NCBI GenBank assembly: GCA_029934065.1
Contig: JAOZMX010000003.1
Coordinates: forward strand, 1 to 53,488
DNA: 53,488 nucleotides
From: Bacteroidales bacterium
GTDB taxonomy: Bacteria > Bacteroidota > Bacteroidia > Bacteroidales > 4484-276
Reading direction: 5' to 3'
Both the position numbers and the translations under genes were made by a program. Of the stretch, positions 26,637-36,247 are shown one piece after another (positions within the stretch are counted from its first letter, which is position 1; every line of letters starts with the position of its first letter). The notes under the pieces are model-generated. The model made no database searches, was not told where the DNA came from, and was given only the letters and a program-made list of their open reading frames with translations.

Positions 26637-28538
26637 TCAATACGCTCTAACATTTTTCTTTTCAACGTAGTTGATAAAAGACTGATTGACCACTTTGTTG
26701 CCTCCCGGCGTAGGATAATTGCCCGTAAAATACCAATCGCCGGTATGCTCCGGAATGGCGGCATGCAGGTCTTCGATGGACTGATAGATGATTTCCACTT
26801 TGGAAGTGATGCCCTGCGGAGTGACGATTTGGGCAATTTTGTCGGATATCTGTTGGGCGGTAAAGGGCTTGTAAATTTCCTTCACGTAATTGACGATCTC
26901 TTCCTTGGGCAAATCCTGCTGCATTTTCGACTTTTTGTAAACCTCGTTGATCACACCTTCCAATCCGTTGCTTTTGAGCAGCTCGACGGCAGCTCTGAAA
27001 GCCACAAAGTCGCTGATCTTGGTCATGTCGATGCCGTAGCAGTCGGGATAGCGGATTTGCGGTGCCGAGGATGCAATGATGATCTTCCGGGGTTGCAGTC
27101 TGTCCAGGATGCGGATGATGCTCTGCCGGAGGGTGGTCCCCCTCACGATGGAATCGTCAATCACCACCAGATTATCAATGCCGCGCCGAACAACGCCGTA
27201 GGTGATGTCGTAAACGTGGCCCACCAGGTCTTCTCTTCCCGAATCTTTCGAGATAAAGGTGCGGAGCTTGACATCTTTCACGGCAATATCTTCCACACGC
27301 GGAGCAAGCGAAAGGATCTTTTCGAGCGCCGCGGGAGTAGCATCGGCTCCGAGCTCCGTTATGCGATCCGCCTTCACCCGGTTGCAAAAACGGTTGACCT
27401 CTTCTATTAAGCCCTTGAATGCCACTGTGGCCGTGTTGGGGATGTAAGAAAATACCGTATTCTCCAGATCGTGGTTAATGGCATTGAGAATGGCGGGAGC
27501 AAGGTATTTTCCGAGGCGCTTGCGCTCCTGATAAATGTCTTTGTCGGTGCCGCGCGAAAAATAGATGCGCTCGAACGAACAGGCTTTCTTGGGGCCGGGT
27601 GTAATGAACTCCACGTTTTCGATTGTGCCGTCCTTTTTAATGATCAACACGTGTCCGGGCTCAAGCTCTCTGACATCATCGGCTTTGACGTTAAAAGTAG
27701 TTTGTATCACGGGTCTTTCGGAAGCCGCCACGGCAATTTCGTCGTCGTAATAATAAAATGCGGGCCTGATGCCGGAAGGGTCGCGCATCACAAAAGCATC
27801 ACCATGCCCCAGCATCCCGGCGATGGTATATCCGCCGTCCCAACGCTTTGCAGCTTTGACCAGAATTTGCCGGATGTCGAGGTCTTTGGCGATCTTGTCC
27901 GATATCTCGCGTTTGACAAAACCCAGTTTTTTATATTTCCGGTAATGGATTTCGTTCTCTTCATCCAGAAAGTGGCCGATCTTTTCCAGAATGGTGATCG
28001 TGTCGGTGGTTTCAACGGGATACTGCCCCAACTCAATAAGCTGCCCGAAGAGCTCGTCAACGTTGGTCAGGTTGAAGTTGCCTGCGAGAACAAGGTTTTT
28101 GGTTAACCAGTTGCTTCGGCGCATCACGGGATGGAGATTTTTCACGCCGTGTCCGCCGAAGGTTCCGTACCTTAAATGAGCCAGAAAGACTTCGCCCGTG
28201 AACTCCATGTTCTTTTTCAACCAGTTCACATCTTTCAGGCGGTCGGGATGTTGCTTTTGCAGCTCGTTGAATCCGGAATAGATGTGCTTGAAAGTATCAA
28301 TGATGGGGGTGGAGCTGTTGGAGCGGTACCGGTTGATGTATTTCATGCCCGGCTCGGGGTCGAGTTTGATGTTGGCGATCCCGGCGCCGTCCTGACCGCG
28401 GTTGTGCTGTTTTTGCATCATCAGATGCATTTTGTTGAGGGCGTAAAATCCGGTGCCGTATTTGACTTGATAATATTCCGGTGGTTTCAGCAGCCTGAGC
28501 AGCGCGATTCCACATTCGTGTTTGATGATTTCGCTCAT
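26637..28538 (-). CDS. Amidophosphoribosyltransferase-like protein (class II glutamine amidotransferase + PRTase)
   Basis: ECGIALLR, HNRGQDGAGIAN, HLRYGTFGGHGVKNLHP; PRTase motif NLVVIDDSIVRGTTLRQSI. Confidence 0.88.
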   Translation of the reverse strand: MSEIIKHECGIALLRLLKPPEYYQVKYGTGFYALNKMHLMMQKQHNRGQDGAGIANIKLDPEPGMKYINRYRSNSSTPIIDTFKHIYSGFNELQKQHPDRLKDVNWLKKNMEFTGEVFLAHLRYGTFGGHGVKNLHPVMRRSNWLTKNLVLAGNFNLTNVDELFGQLIELGQYPVETTDTITILEKIGHFLDEENEIHYRKYKKLGFVKREISDKIAKDLDIRQILVKAAKRWDGGYTIAGMLGHGDAFVMRDPSGIRPAFYYYDDEIAVAASERPVIQTTFNVKADDVRELEPGHVLIIKKDGTIENVEFITPGPKKACSFERIYFSRGTDKDIYQERKRLGKYLAPAILNAINHDLENTVFSYIPNTATVAFKGLIEEVNRFCNRVKADRITELGADATPAALEKILSLAPRVEDIAVKDVKLRTFISKDSGREDLVGHVYDITYGVVRRGIDNLVVIDDSIVRGTTLRQSIIRILDRLQPRKIIIASSAPQIRYPDCYGIDMTKISDFVAFRAAVELLKSNGLEGVINEVYKKSKMQQDLPKEEIVNYVKEIYKPFTAQQISDKIAQIVTPQGITSKVEIIYQSIEDLHAAIPEHTGDWYFTGNYPTPGGNKVVNQSFINYVEKKNVRAY

Positions 28539-28575
28539 GGTGTTAACATCAGATTTGCGGCAAAATTACCCGGTG

Positions 28576-28583
28576 CAAATGTA
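28576..28583 (-). promoter_or_regulatory. Bacteroidota -7 box (TACATTTG on minus) for the PurF-like gene
   Basis: CAAATGTA on plus strand, ~38 nt upstream of the start. Confidence 0.4.
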
Positions 28584-28597
28584 GTAAAACCAAAATA

Positions 28598-28632
28598 AAA
28601 ACACCCCCTCCGTTTTTACGGAAGAGGTGTTT
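28598..28632 (-). terminator. Intrinsic terminator downstream of norB
   Basis: AAACACC..CCGTTTTTACGG..GGTGTTT hairpin; on the minus strand followed by TTTTTATTTT. Confidence 0.65.
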
Positions 28633-28700
28633 GCGCCTTAAATTATTAACCCAAAATACAAATTTCAGCTTTCAGCCTTTCCGGTTGAAAGCTACGATTA

Positions 28701-30947
28701 TCATGCTGTCAGGGCTTTTTTGCCCATGAAAGTTTTTTTGAACAGATCGAGGAATACGACCACACCGCCGAGGATCATCATCGAATCGGGGAGGATACGG
28801 AACCACATCCAGCCTTTCAGCAGTTCGATGGCTTCGCGTGTCCTTGTGTAGTAATATCCCATTTCGGCAGACACTTTGGTTTGCTGCAGCCCAATGATGA
28901 GCGTAGGTATGGTGTAGATCAACACACCTATTGTCAGCAGCCAGAATCCGATTTTACTCCATTTGTCGTTCCATACCCATCCGTTGGCCATGGCGTTGGC
29001 ACGGGATGTCATGTAGAGGAATGCGATGGAGATGTATCCGAAAGCACCCAATAAAGCCACATGTCCGTGGGGCATGATCAGGTATGTGCCGTGCGAATAG
29101 TAGGAGATGGTCGGAGTGTTGATGACCATGCCGAAAAATCCGGCGCCGATCCAGTTGAGAACGGCCGACCCTGCAATCCACATGAACGGTGTCCCGAACG
29201 GGTTTGTTCTGCCTTCGGCTTTTTGTTCCCTCTGGTTTTTCCATGCTTCAACGATCATCAGTGCCAGCGGAAGCGGCTCAAGCGACGAGAATATCCCGCC
29301 GATGGCGATCCAGTATTCGTCCAGGCCCTGCCAGAAATAGTGGTGTCCCACACCGAGGGTTCCCGACATCATGATCAGGAACAACTCGAAGAACATGGTT
29401 CTTTCGGCAACCTTTTGCGAGATTAGTCCCAGCGACACGGTAAAGTATGCGATTACACCGGCAGCAAAGAGTTCGAACGTCAGTTCCACCCAAAGGTGAA
29501 TCACCCACCAGCGGTAATAATCATCAACGGTAAAGTTGGGCATTACTTTGTGTATCGGCATCATCCCTGCAATGTACAGCGTTGCGATGGCAAATGCCGA
29601 CCAGATGATCGTGCCGACCAACGGATTGTTGGTTGCCGATTTTCTGATGAGGGTGATGATCAACAGGAACCAGAATACCAGTCCGAGTACCAGTCCGATA
29701 TCCCAAATTCTTCCGAGGTTGAGCAATTCGCGCCCTTCGTTACCGAGCCAGAACCAAACCTCACGCATTTGTCCTGTGGCGCCCATGTACAATCCGATCA
29801 TGGATCCAACGGCAACAACGAGTAAGGCTACCCACAGCACATCCACAAGCCAGGGGAATTTATGATCTTTGTTGGCTACCCACGGGGCGATCAACAATCC
29901 GCCCACAAGCCAGCCCACGGCTACCCAGAGGATGGCCAGTTGGGTGTGCATCGAACGGATCACATTGAACGGCAAAAGGCTTTGCGAGAAAACAAAATCC
30001 TGTGTGGGATCAGCATAAAGGTGTGCCAGGTAAGCTCCGAGGAAAAGCTGAACCACAAACAACAGACTGACAATGGGGATGTACTTCAGCAGTTTCTTCT
30101 GCGATTTGAAAAGCGAAGTGATCTTTAAGGCAGGTTCAAGCTTTTCGCCGGGTTTTTTCTTGAACAGGTATTCGTACGAAAGGAAGATAACGACGATGGT
30201 CAGTGTCCAGAGGAACAGAAACTCCCACAACGAAACGATGTGGTTGTTGTAAAGCAGGTCCTGATCCACCAACGGTTCTTTCGGCCAGTTGTTCGACCAT
30301 GTTCTTTCCTCGCCGATCTTGCCTTCGGTACCAGGGCGGATGGAAGAAGCTACTAATTGCGACCAGTCAACGAAGGCAGCAATCTTTTTTGCTTCCTCCG
30401 GCAGAATCACACCGCCGGGAAATGCTCTTTCGTGATCACCGTTGACCAGCATGTCGGTCAGGTGTTGTACGTTTTTCTTGTAGGCTGCTGCCGATGCATT
30501 CGTATAGGTTACCCCTTCTTCGAGCAGCTTGGTCTGTTTGTGGAAGTCCCGCTTCACAAGCTCTTTGACTGCACCACGCTCAATATCGGTCAGGCTTTTG
30601 GCCGATTTATGATACTTTTGCTGTGCATAATAATCGTACAAATACTCGGCCCTGTGATGGAAAAAATCGGTGGAGAAATCAGGGCCCATGTAAGCGCCCA
30701 TACCGAGCATCGTGCCCCAGTCCATCAGGTCAAACTCCTGAAAATAACCTTTTCCTTCAACAACGTCATCGTAAGTGTACAATACTTCTCCAGATTCCGA
30801 TTTAACGTCCTTCGGGATCGGAGGAACTTCTTTTTGCAGGGTGGCAGTGAAATAGATCAGTGCCGAAACCATGAAAATCGCTATGAACCAGAAAGCCGTA
30901 TAGAGTCCCTTCTTGCTCATGAACTTGTCTAATAAAGATTCTTTCAT
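28701..30947 (-). CDS. norB: Quinol-dependent nitric oxide reductase (single-subunit qNOR)
   Basis: N-terminal cytochrome c-like extension fused to heme-copper core; WWVIHLWVELTFELFAAG (His plus both NOR glutamates) and GTLGVGHHYFW. Confidence 0.93.
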   Translation of the reverse strand: MKESLLDKFMSKKGLYTAFWFIAIFMVSALIYFTATLQKEVPPIPKDVKSESGEVLYTYDDVVEGKGYFQEFDLMDWGTMLGMGAYMGPDFSTDFFHHRAEYLYDYYAQQKYHKSAKSLTDIERGAVKELVKRDFHKQTKLLEEGVTYTNASAAAYKKNVQHLTDMLVNGDHERAFPGGVILPEEAKKIAAFVDWSQLVASSIRPGTEGKIGEERTWSNNWPKEPLVDQDLLYNNHIVSLWEFLFLWTLTIVVIFLSYEYLFKKKPGEKLEPALKITSLFKSQKKLLKYIPIVSLLFVVQLFLGAYLAHLYADPTQDFVFSQSLLPFNVIRSMHTQLAILWVAVGWLVGGLLIAPWVANKDHKFPWLVDVLWVALLVVAVGSMIGLYMGATGQMREVWFWLGNEGRELLNLGRIWDIGLVLGLVFWFLLIITLIRKSATNNPLVGTIIWSAFAIATLYIAGMMPIHKVMPNFTVDDYYRWWVIHLWVELTFELFAAGVIAYFTVSLGLISQKVAERTMFFELFLIMMSGTLGVGHHYFWQGLDEYWIAIGGIFSSLEPLPLALMIVEAWKNQREQKAEGRTNPFGTPFMWIAGSAVLNWIGAGFFGMVINTPTISYYSHGTYLIMPHGHVALLGAFGYISIAFLYMTSRANAMANGWVWNDKWSKIGFWLLTIGVLIYTIPTLIIGLQQTKVSAEMGYYYTRTREAIELLKGWMWFRILPDSMMILGGVVVFLDLFKKTFMGKKALTA

Positions 30948-31004
30948 TTTTTAACTTTTTAAATTTAAATAAATAGAATGATATTAATTATTTATTGCTA
31001 CATT

Positions 31005-31020
31005 AAAAGTAGTATTAAAT
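31005..31020. promoter_or_regulatory. Copy 1 of shared motif AAAAGTAGTATTAAAT upstream of norB
   Basis: Near-identical to the copy at 31463-31478 upstream of the Rrf2 regulator. Confidence 0.5.
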
Positions 31021-31031
31021 GCTAAAGAAAA

Positions 31032-31460
31032 TCAATATTTCATCACCCCCGTTTGTTTCAAATCTTCGAGGGTGGTCGTTTTAAGTGTTTTTAAAAAGCT
31101 TGCTTTGTGTTTTGCCCATACAAAATGCAGCGCACAAGGGTTATCATCCGAGCATTCGCTGAATCCGAGAATGCAGGAATTGAGGCTGTTCATGCCTTCA
31201 ACGGCTTCGATGATCTTGGCCAATGTGATTTCGTTAAGCTTTTTGATGATCTTAAAACCGCCGTCCCTTCCCTGAATGCTAACAAGCAATCCTTCATTGG
31301 ATTTTGCCAACTTTGTCATCAGCCTTGTTAAGTATTTATAGGGAATATTAAGCTGTTCATGGATGTATTTTGCCGTGAACAACTCCCGGTCCTGATTGGC
31401 CATAAATATCAAAACCCTTACTGCGTATTCTGTTGTTTTTGTTAAAATCATAAATACCAT
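31032..31460 (-). CDS. Rrf2-family transcriptional regulator, NsrR-like
   Basis: MILTKTTEYAVRVLIFMA winged helix; IQGRDGGFKI; three-Cys cluster C-ILGFSE-C-SDDNP-C; adjacent to NO reductase. Confidence 0.9.
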   Translation of the reverse strand: MVFMILTKTTEYAVRVLIFMANQDRELFTAKYIHEQLNIPYKYLTRLMTKLAKSNEGLLVSIQGRDGGFKIIKKLNEITLAKIIEAVEGMNSLNSCILGFSECSDDNPCALHFVWAKHKASFLKTLKTTTLEDLKQTGVMKY

Positions 31461-31462
31461 GC

Positions 31463-31478
31463 AAAAGTAGTATTTAAT
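31463..31478. promoter_or_regulatory. Copy 2 of shared motif AAAAGTAGTATTTAAT, overlapping a -7 box of the Rrf2 gene
   Basis: Minus strand reads ATTAAATACTACTTTTGC; TACTTTTG fits TAnnTTTG. Confidence 0.5.
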
Positions 31479-31549
31479 TTTAAATTACAAATTTTTTAAC
31501 AAAAAATTTTTCAGAACGGGCCGGCATTCGTTTCGGGTCGCCTTCTTTG

Positions 31550-31579
31550 GTTACTTTCTTGGCGAGACAAGAAAGTAAC
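31550..31579. repeat. Perfect 12-bp inverted repeat GTTACTTTCTTG-GCGAGA-CAAGAAAGTAAC
   Basis: Read directly; resembles REP-like palindromes seen intergenically in Bacteroidota. Confidence 0.75.
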
Positions 31580-31765
31580 AATAAAAATCCTTGGCAATGA
31601 AAAACCGGCACCCTTTTGAATCAGCAATAATCGTGAGTAAAAAAGTCTTCCAATTATTGAAGAAAATATTTTATTAAATTCTGTACATACCCATAAAACC
31701 TTGTTTGGTTGTGGTTCGCCCACGTTGGGATTAAAAGAGACGGTGGATGTTCAAAAAAATTTATT

Positions 31766-31773
31766 TACTTTTG
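31766..31773 (+). promoter_or_regulatory. Bacteroidota -7 box (TACTTTTG)
   Basis: TACTTTTG 60 nt upstream of the ATG at 31834. Confidence 0.45.
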
Positions 31774-31833
31774 TGAGGAAGCTTGTATCCGGTATAGCTC
31801 CAAAGAATGGATTGATTACAAATTGAAACACAA

Positions 31834-33336
31834 ATGAAAAAAATTGCAATACTTTTGATTTTAACGGTTTTCTCGATGCAGATCAATGCCCAATATGCGA
31901 CTCCCGGTACCGGTGTAAACTGGACGATGGACGATCTGGTAACAAATTCACAAGGTGTGGTGATCTGGAACTGGGAAGATCAGTATGAGATTTTGCAGGA
32001 CCTTACCATCTCTGCCGGCGACACATTAAGTTTTTATACCGCAACAACGGTGATTCCGCATGAGGATGTACTGATCACAGTGAACGGCATTCTCCGCACT
32101 TTGACCGCTTTGCAGGATGAGGTGATTTTTACCGGTCAGAACAACGGAAGTGTTTATTACAAAGGATTCAGGTTTGAAAATACTTCGGGGACAACGCTGA
32201 CGCGAACATTTTTTTACGGTGCGGGAGGCATCAAAATGGTGAACGCCGGGGCGGAATTCACCGATTGCTGGTTTGAGGGGTTTGATCAGGGTAATTGTAC
32301 GGGTACGGTGGATTTGTTCCAGAGCGATCCTGTTTTTACGGGTTGCAGTTTTATTTATAATGCGGGGCCGGCGGTCAGTTCTGCTGCCAACGGGGTGTCT
32401 TCACCGCAGCTTTTCGGCTGTTATCTGTTTGGAAATGTAAAAGCCAACGTCAATATGCCGCAGATCAATCTCGGTACTTCGGGCAACGACAGCATCAGGA
32501 TCGTCAATTGCTCTGTTATCGGCGATGCCGGTCTCGAACAGGTGGGGGGAATTGCCCTTGCTACGCTGGCCGGTGGGGAGATCAAATGCAGGATTGAGAA
32601 TTGCGGGATTGTTCAAAACCGTTATGGCATTGTCCAATATGGAAACGACATCGGTTCGCTCATCAAAAATAATGTGATCGAAGGCAACAACACCCAGGGT
32701 GCACCCATGCTTGGCGGCAGCGGCATCAATTTTTTCGGTGGTCAAACCAACCAGTCTATTGTTACGGGAAACAAAATAACCGGAAATCTTTGGGGGATTA
32801 CCATTCAAAATACGGCCAAGCCTGATCTGGGCGACCTGCAAAGCGGTATCAGCCCGGGGTTGAATCAAATTTACGACAACGGCAACGAAGGTGTGGTGTA
32901 TGACCTTTACAACAACACACCCAACGACATCATGGCCGAAAACAATTACTGGGGAACCATGGATCCCGACACGGTGGAGCTGCATATCGTCCATCAGCCC
33001 GACGATCCTACGCTTGGGTTTGTGGATTATCTGCCGCTGTGGGACGTTTACACCGGAACAGAAAACAAGATTCGGGAAAAGGATGAAGCGTTGATCGTTG
33101 AACTGTATCCCAATCCGGCAAATGATCATTTGTTCGTTAAAACGACCGGAATGGATGTTTCCGGTCAACCGACAATGATACGGCTCACCGGCTTATCGGG
33201 AGAAAATCTTTTTTCAACACGGATTTTTACCGGAACGCTGAAAATTCCGGTAGCACACCTCCGGCAGGGGCTTTATCTTTTGCATGTCCGGCAGGGCAGT
33301 GCTGCCGAAGTGCGGAAAGTAATCATCAGCCATTGA
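31834..33336 (+). CDS. Secreted right-handed beta-helix (parallel beta-helix) protein with T9SS C-terminal domain
   Basis: Signal peptide; beta-helix-like repeats (IVNCSVIGDAGLEQVGG..RIENCGIVQNRYGIVQYG..NVIEGNNTQG..ITGNLWGITIQN); C-terminal VELYPNPANDHLFVK...LRQGLYLLHV...KVIISH. Confidence 0.82.
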   Translation: MKKIAILLILTVFSMQINAQYATPGTGVNWTMDDLVTNSQGVVIWNWEDQYEILQDLTISAGDTLSFYTATTVIPHEDVLITVNGILRTLTALQDEVIFTGQNNGSVYYKGFRFENTSGTTLTRTFFYGAGGIKMVNAGAEFTDCWFEGFDQGNCTGTVDLFQSDPVFTGCSFIYNAGPAVSSAANGVSSPQLFGCYLFGNVKANVNMPQINLGTSGNDSIRIVNCSVIGDAGLEQVGGIALATLAGGEIKCRIENCGIVQNRYGIVQYGNDIGSLIKNNVIEGNNTQGAPMLGGSGINFFGGQTNQSIVTGNKITGNLWGITIQNTAKPDLGDLQSGISPGLNQIYDNGNEGVVYDLYNNTPNDIMAENNYWGTMDPDTVELHIVHQPDDPTLGFVDYLPLWDVYTGTENKIREKDEALIVELYPNPANDHLFVKTTGMDVSGQPTMIRLTGLSGENLFSTRIFTGTLKIPVAHLRQGLYLLHVRQGSAAEVRKVIISH

Positions 33337-33475
33337 TCTCCTTGCTATTGGAGGCAAACCGGTATTCTTTTTCCATACCCTGAAAAACAGGAGAAATCAT
33401 TGTTGTTTTCCGAAAATTGATTGATCAAAAGAAAACTTTAATATTTTCGCGCCTTAATTTTCTAATATGTAAGGC

Positions 33476-34927
33476 ATGGTTTTTAGTACGCTTTTGTTTC
33501 TTTTCTTGTTTTTACCTGCTGTAATTATCGGAAATTTTGTTCTTCCCTTCCGGTATAGAAATTATTTCTTGTTACTGGCCAGCTTTGTGTTTTTTGCCTG
33601 GGGAGGAGTAAGTTATTCCCTGTTGTTGGTGGTATCGGTATTGATCAATTACACGATCGGATTGTTGATCCACAAGTACAGGGGGAGGAAAGGGGCCAAA
33701 ATTGCAGTGGGTATTGGCGTCAGCCTGAATTTGCTGATCATTGTTGTCTTTAAATACGCCAATTTTATTTTTGAGAATATCAATTTCATCAGGGCCGATC
33801 TTAATTACGATCCGATCCATTTGGAAAAGATATTGTTGCCCATCGGTATTTCGTTTTATACTTTTCAGGCAATGAGTTATCTGATTGATTTGTACAGAGG
33901 ACAAGTTACTGTTCAAAAAAAACTGACCGATCTGGCTTTGTATATTTTTCTCTTTCCGCAATTAATTGCCGGCCCCATTATCAGGTATCACGATATTGCC
34001 AACCAAATCAGAAACAGAGAGAACAACCTTGATAATTTTGTCAGCGGCATCAGACGGTTCATCCTGGGGCTGGCCAAAAAAGTATTTATTGCCAATCAAA
34101 TGGCTGTTATTGCCGATCAGGCTTTCAGCATTCCCCCCGAGGGGCTTTCCACGGCTTTTGCATGGATGGGGGTTATTGCCTACTCGCTTCAGATTTATTT
34201 CGACTTTTCAGGCTATTCGGATATGGCCATCGGATTGGGCAGGATGTTTGGTTTCAGGTTTTTGGAAAATTTCAACTTTCCATACATTGCCCGCTCCATC
34301 AAAGAGTTCTGGCGAAGATGGCACATTTCTTTATCAAGCTGGTTCAGGGACTATTTATACATTCCGTTGGGCGGAAACAGAAAAGGTGTCGGTAGGACCT
34401 ACCTCAACCTGTTCATTGTATTTTTCCTGACGGGTTTATGGCACGGGGCATCGTGGAATTTTGTAATATGGGGGCTCTTTCACGGGCTTTTCCTTGTTCT
34501 GGAAAGAATTGGGCTTGGAAATCTGCTCCTTAAAACCTGGAAGCCTTTTCAACATCTTTACACACTTTTTATAGTGTTGATTTCCTGGGTATTCTTCAGG
34601 GCCGATACGCTTCCTTCGGCCCTTGGATACTTAAAAGCCATGTTTGTTTTTAAACCCATAACCATGAACCTTGATTTGATTTCGGAATATGATAATGTCC
34701 TTTATTACATCATTGGTGCCGTTGCCATTTTGAGTTCAAGCACCATCTGGGTGGATACCGGAAAAGTATTAGCCGAAATGCAGAAGAAACTTTCGCCGGT
34801 GGCAAACATCATCTATGTTAATATCGGTTTCATATTTGAATTGCTTTCAATCATAGCAGTCCTTGTGTTTACCACATTTTTTCTGGTTTCAAACAGTTAT
34901 AATCCGTTTATTTATTTCAGGTTTTAG
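33476..34927 (+). CDS. MBOAT family O-acyltransferase (AlgI-like)
   Basis: LPIGISFYTFQAMSYLIDLYRG, QIYFDFSGYSDMAIGLGRMFGF, FWRRWHISLSSWFRDYLYIPLGGNRKG, FFLTGLWHGASWNFVIWGLFHG. Confidence 0.95.
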   Translation: MVFSTLLFLFLFLPAVIIGNFVLPFRYRNYFLLLASFVFFAWGGVSYSLLLVVSVLINYTIGLLIHKYRGRKGAKIAVGIGVSLNLLIIVVFKYANFIFENINFIRADLNYDPIHLEKILLPIGISFYTFQAMSYLIDLYRGQVTVQKKLTDLALYIFLFPQLIAGPIIRYHDIANQIRNRENNLDNFVSGIRRFILGLAKKVFIANQMAVIADQAFSIPPEGLSTAFAWMGVIAYSLQIYFDFSGYSDMAIGLGRMFGFRFLENFNFPYIARSIKEFWRRWHISLSSWFRDYLYIPLGGNRKGVGRTYLNLFIVFFLTGLWHGASWNFVIWGLFHGLFLVLERIGLGNLLLKTWKPFQHLYTLFIVLISWVFFRADTLPSALGYLKAMFVFKPITMNLDLISEYDNVLYYIIGAVAILSSSTIWVDTGKVLAEMQKKLSPVANIIYVNIGFIFELLSIIAVLVFTTFFLVSNSYNPFIYFRF

Positions 34928-34941
34928 GTCAAAAAATATTT

Positions 34942-36069
34942 ATGAAAGTACGCAACATCATATTATCTGTCGTTTTTGTTCTGATGCTTTTGATACCGGT
35001 AAGCAATCGGTTTCTGCATTTTGCAAAAGATATCGGGAGTAACGAAAACCGTGCCCTTGCCAAAATGCCGGAATTCAAACTTACCTATCTTGACCCTTTT
35101 CCCACAAAGTATGAAGCCTATTATCAGGATCATTTTTTTATCCGGAACCGCATTAGCAAAATGTGGTCGGAAATAAACCGCAAAGTATTTAAAAGATCGC
35201 CCACCGATAAAGCGCTCATTGGTAATGACGGCTGGCTATACATTAAAAAAGATGAACTGAAAACCTATCTGGGACAAAATCTTTTTGACAGTACCGAACT
35301 TGCAAAGTTTAAAAATGAGGTGATCAGAAGAAGGGATTACCTCGACTCGCTGGGATGTAAGTATTATTTTGTAATTGCACCCACAAAATATTCGGTTTAC
35401 CCCGAACATTTGCCGAAAATCTACCGCTTGAGGAAGTATTACACCCGAACGGATCAGATTGTTGACATTGTTTCAACTGTCGAAGGTGTGGAGTTGATTG
35501 ACCTGCGTAAAGTGTTAAATGAATCGAAGACACACGGGTTGTTGTATCGCCCCTCCGACAATCACTGGAATGCATTGGGCGGCTATTATGCTTATACCGA
35601 AATAATGAACCGGATACGCAATGATTTCCCGGAAATAACGCCGGTATATCCCCTGGACAGTTTTAATATTGACGTGCAGGAAGTGGAGGGAGGCAATGTG
35701 TCCCAGATGATGAATGCAAAGGATGATTTCTTTGAATTCATCCCGAAGATCACTTTTAAGAAACAAAAGGTCTGGGTAAGTGAAAAAGCAGGCTATGTGT
35801 CGCCGAAGAATTTCGGGTTTGAAACCGATTACGAGATGGTGTTTACGAATAAAAATCAGAATGATCCGAAAATCCTTGTTATTCGCGATTCATTCGGCTA
35901 TGGAGTTTTGCCGTATCTTTCGGCACATTTCAGCAAATCAGTGTATATTTTCGATGAATGGAAATACATGCTGAACAAGCCCATTGTGGAGAATGAAAAG
36001 CCGGATATTTTTATGCATTTAACATTAGAATGTTTTTATCATCAAATGCTGGAAAATGCCGGCAAATGA
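34942..36069 (+). CDS. AlgJ/AlgX-like SGNH (DHHW) acetyltransferase partner
   Basis: NEVIRRRDYLDSLGCKYYFVIAPTKYSVYPEHLP, RPSDNHWNALGGYYAYTEIM, ILVIRDSFGYGVLPYLS. Confidence 0.87.
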   Translation: MKVRNIILSVVFVLMLLIPVSNRFLHFAKDIGSNENRALAKMPEFKLTYLDPFPTKYEAYYQDHFFIRNRISKMWSEINRKVFKRSPTDKALIGNDGWLYIKKDELKTYLGQNLFDSTELAKFKNEVIRRRDYLDSLGCKYYFVIAPTKYSVYPEHLPKIYRLRKYYTRTDQIVDIVSTVEGVELIDLRKVLNESKTHGLLYRPSDNHWNALGGYYAYTEIMNRIRNDFPEITPVYPLDSFNIDVQEVEGGNVSQMMNAKDDFFEFIPKITFKKQKVWVSEKAGYVSPKNFGFETDYEMVFTNKNQNDPKILVIRDSFGYGVLPYLSAHFSKSVYIFDEWKYMLNKPIVENEKPDIFMHLTLECFYHQMLENAGK

Positions 36070-36192
36070 TGCTGTCCTCCGGAGATGTCTTATACGGAAT
36101 AAAAATAAATTCGGTTAAATACTTCTGCATGACCTTTAATTCCCATTGCCCTAAAAGCCGGTTAAAGAGAAAATAATCTGTATGAAGTATTA

Positions 36193-36227
36193 AAAAAAAA
36201 GGAGCCCGAAAAGGACTCCTTTTTTTA
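36193..36227. terminator. Bidirectional intrinsic terminator between convergent genes
   Basis: AAAAAAAGGAGcCCGAAAAGGaCTCCTTTTTTT hairpin with A/T tracts on both sides. Confidence 0.8.
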
Positions 36228-36247
36228 TTGTAGGTCAGAAACAAATG

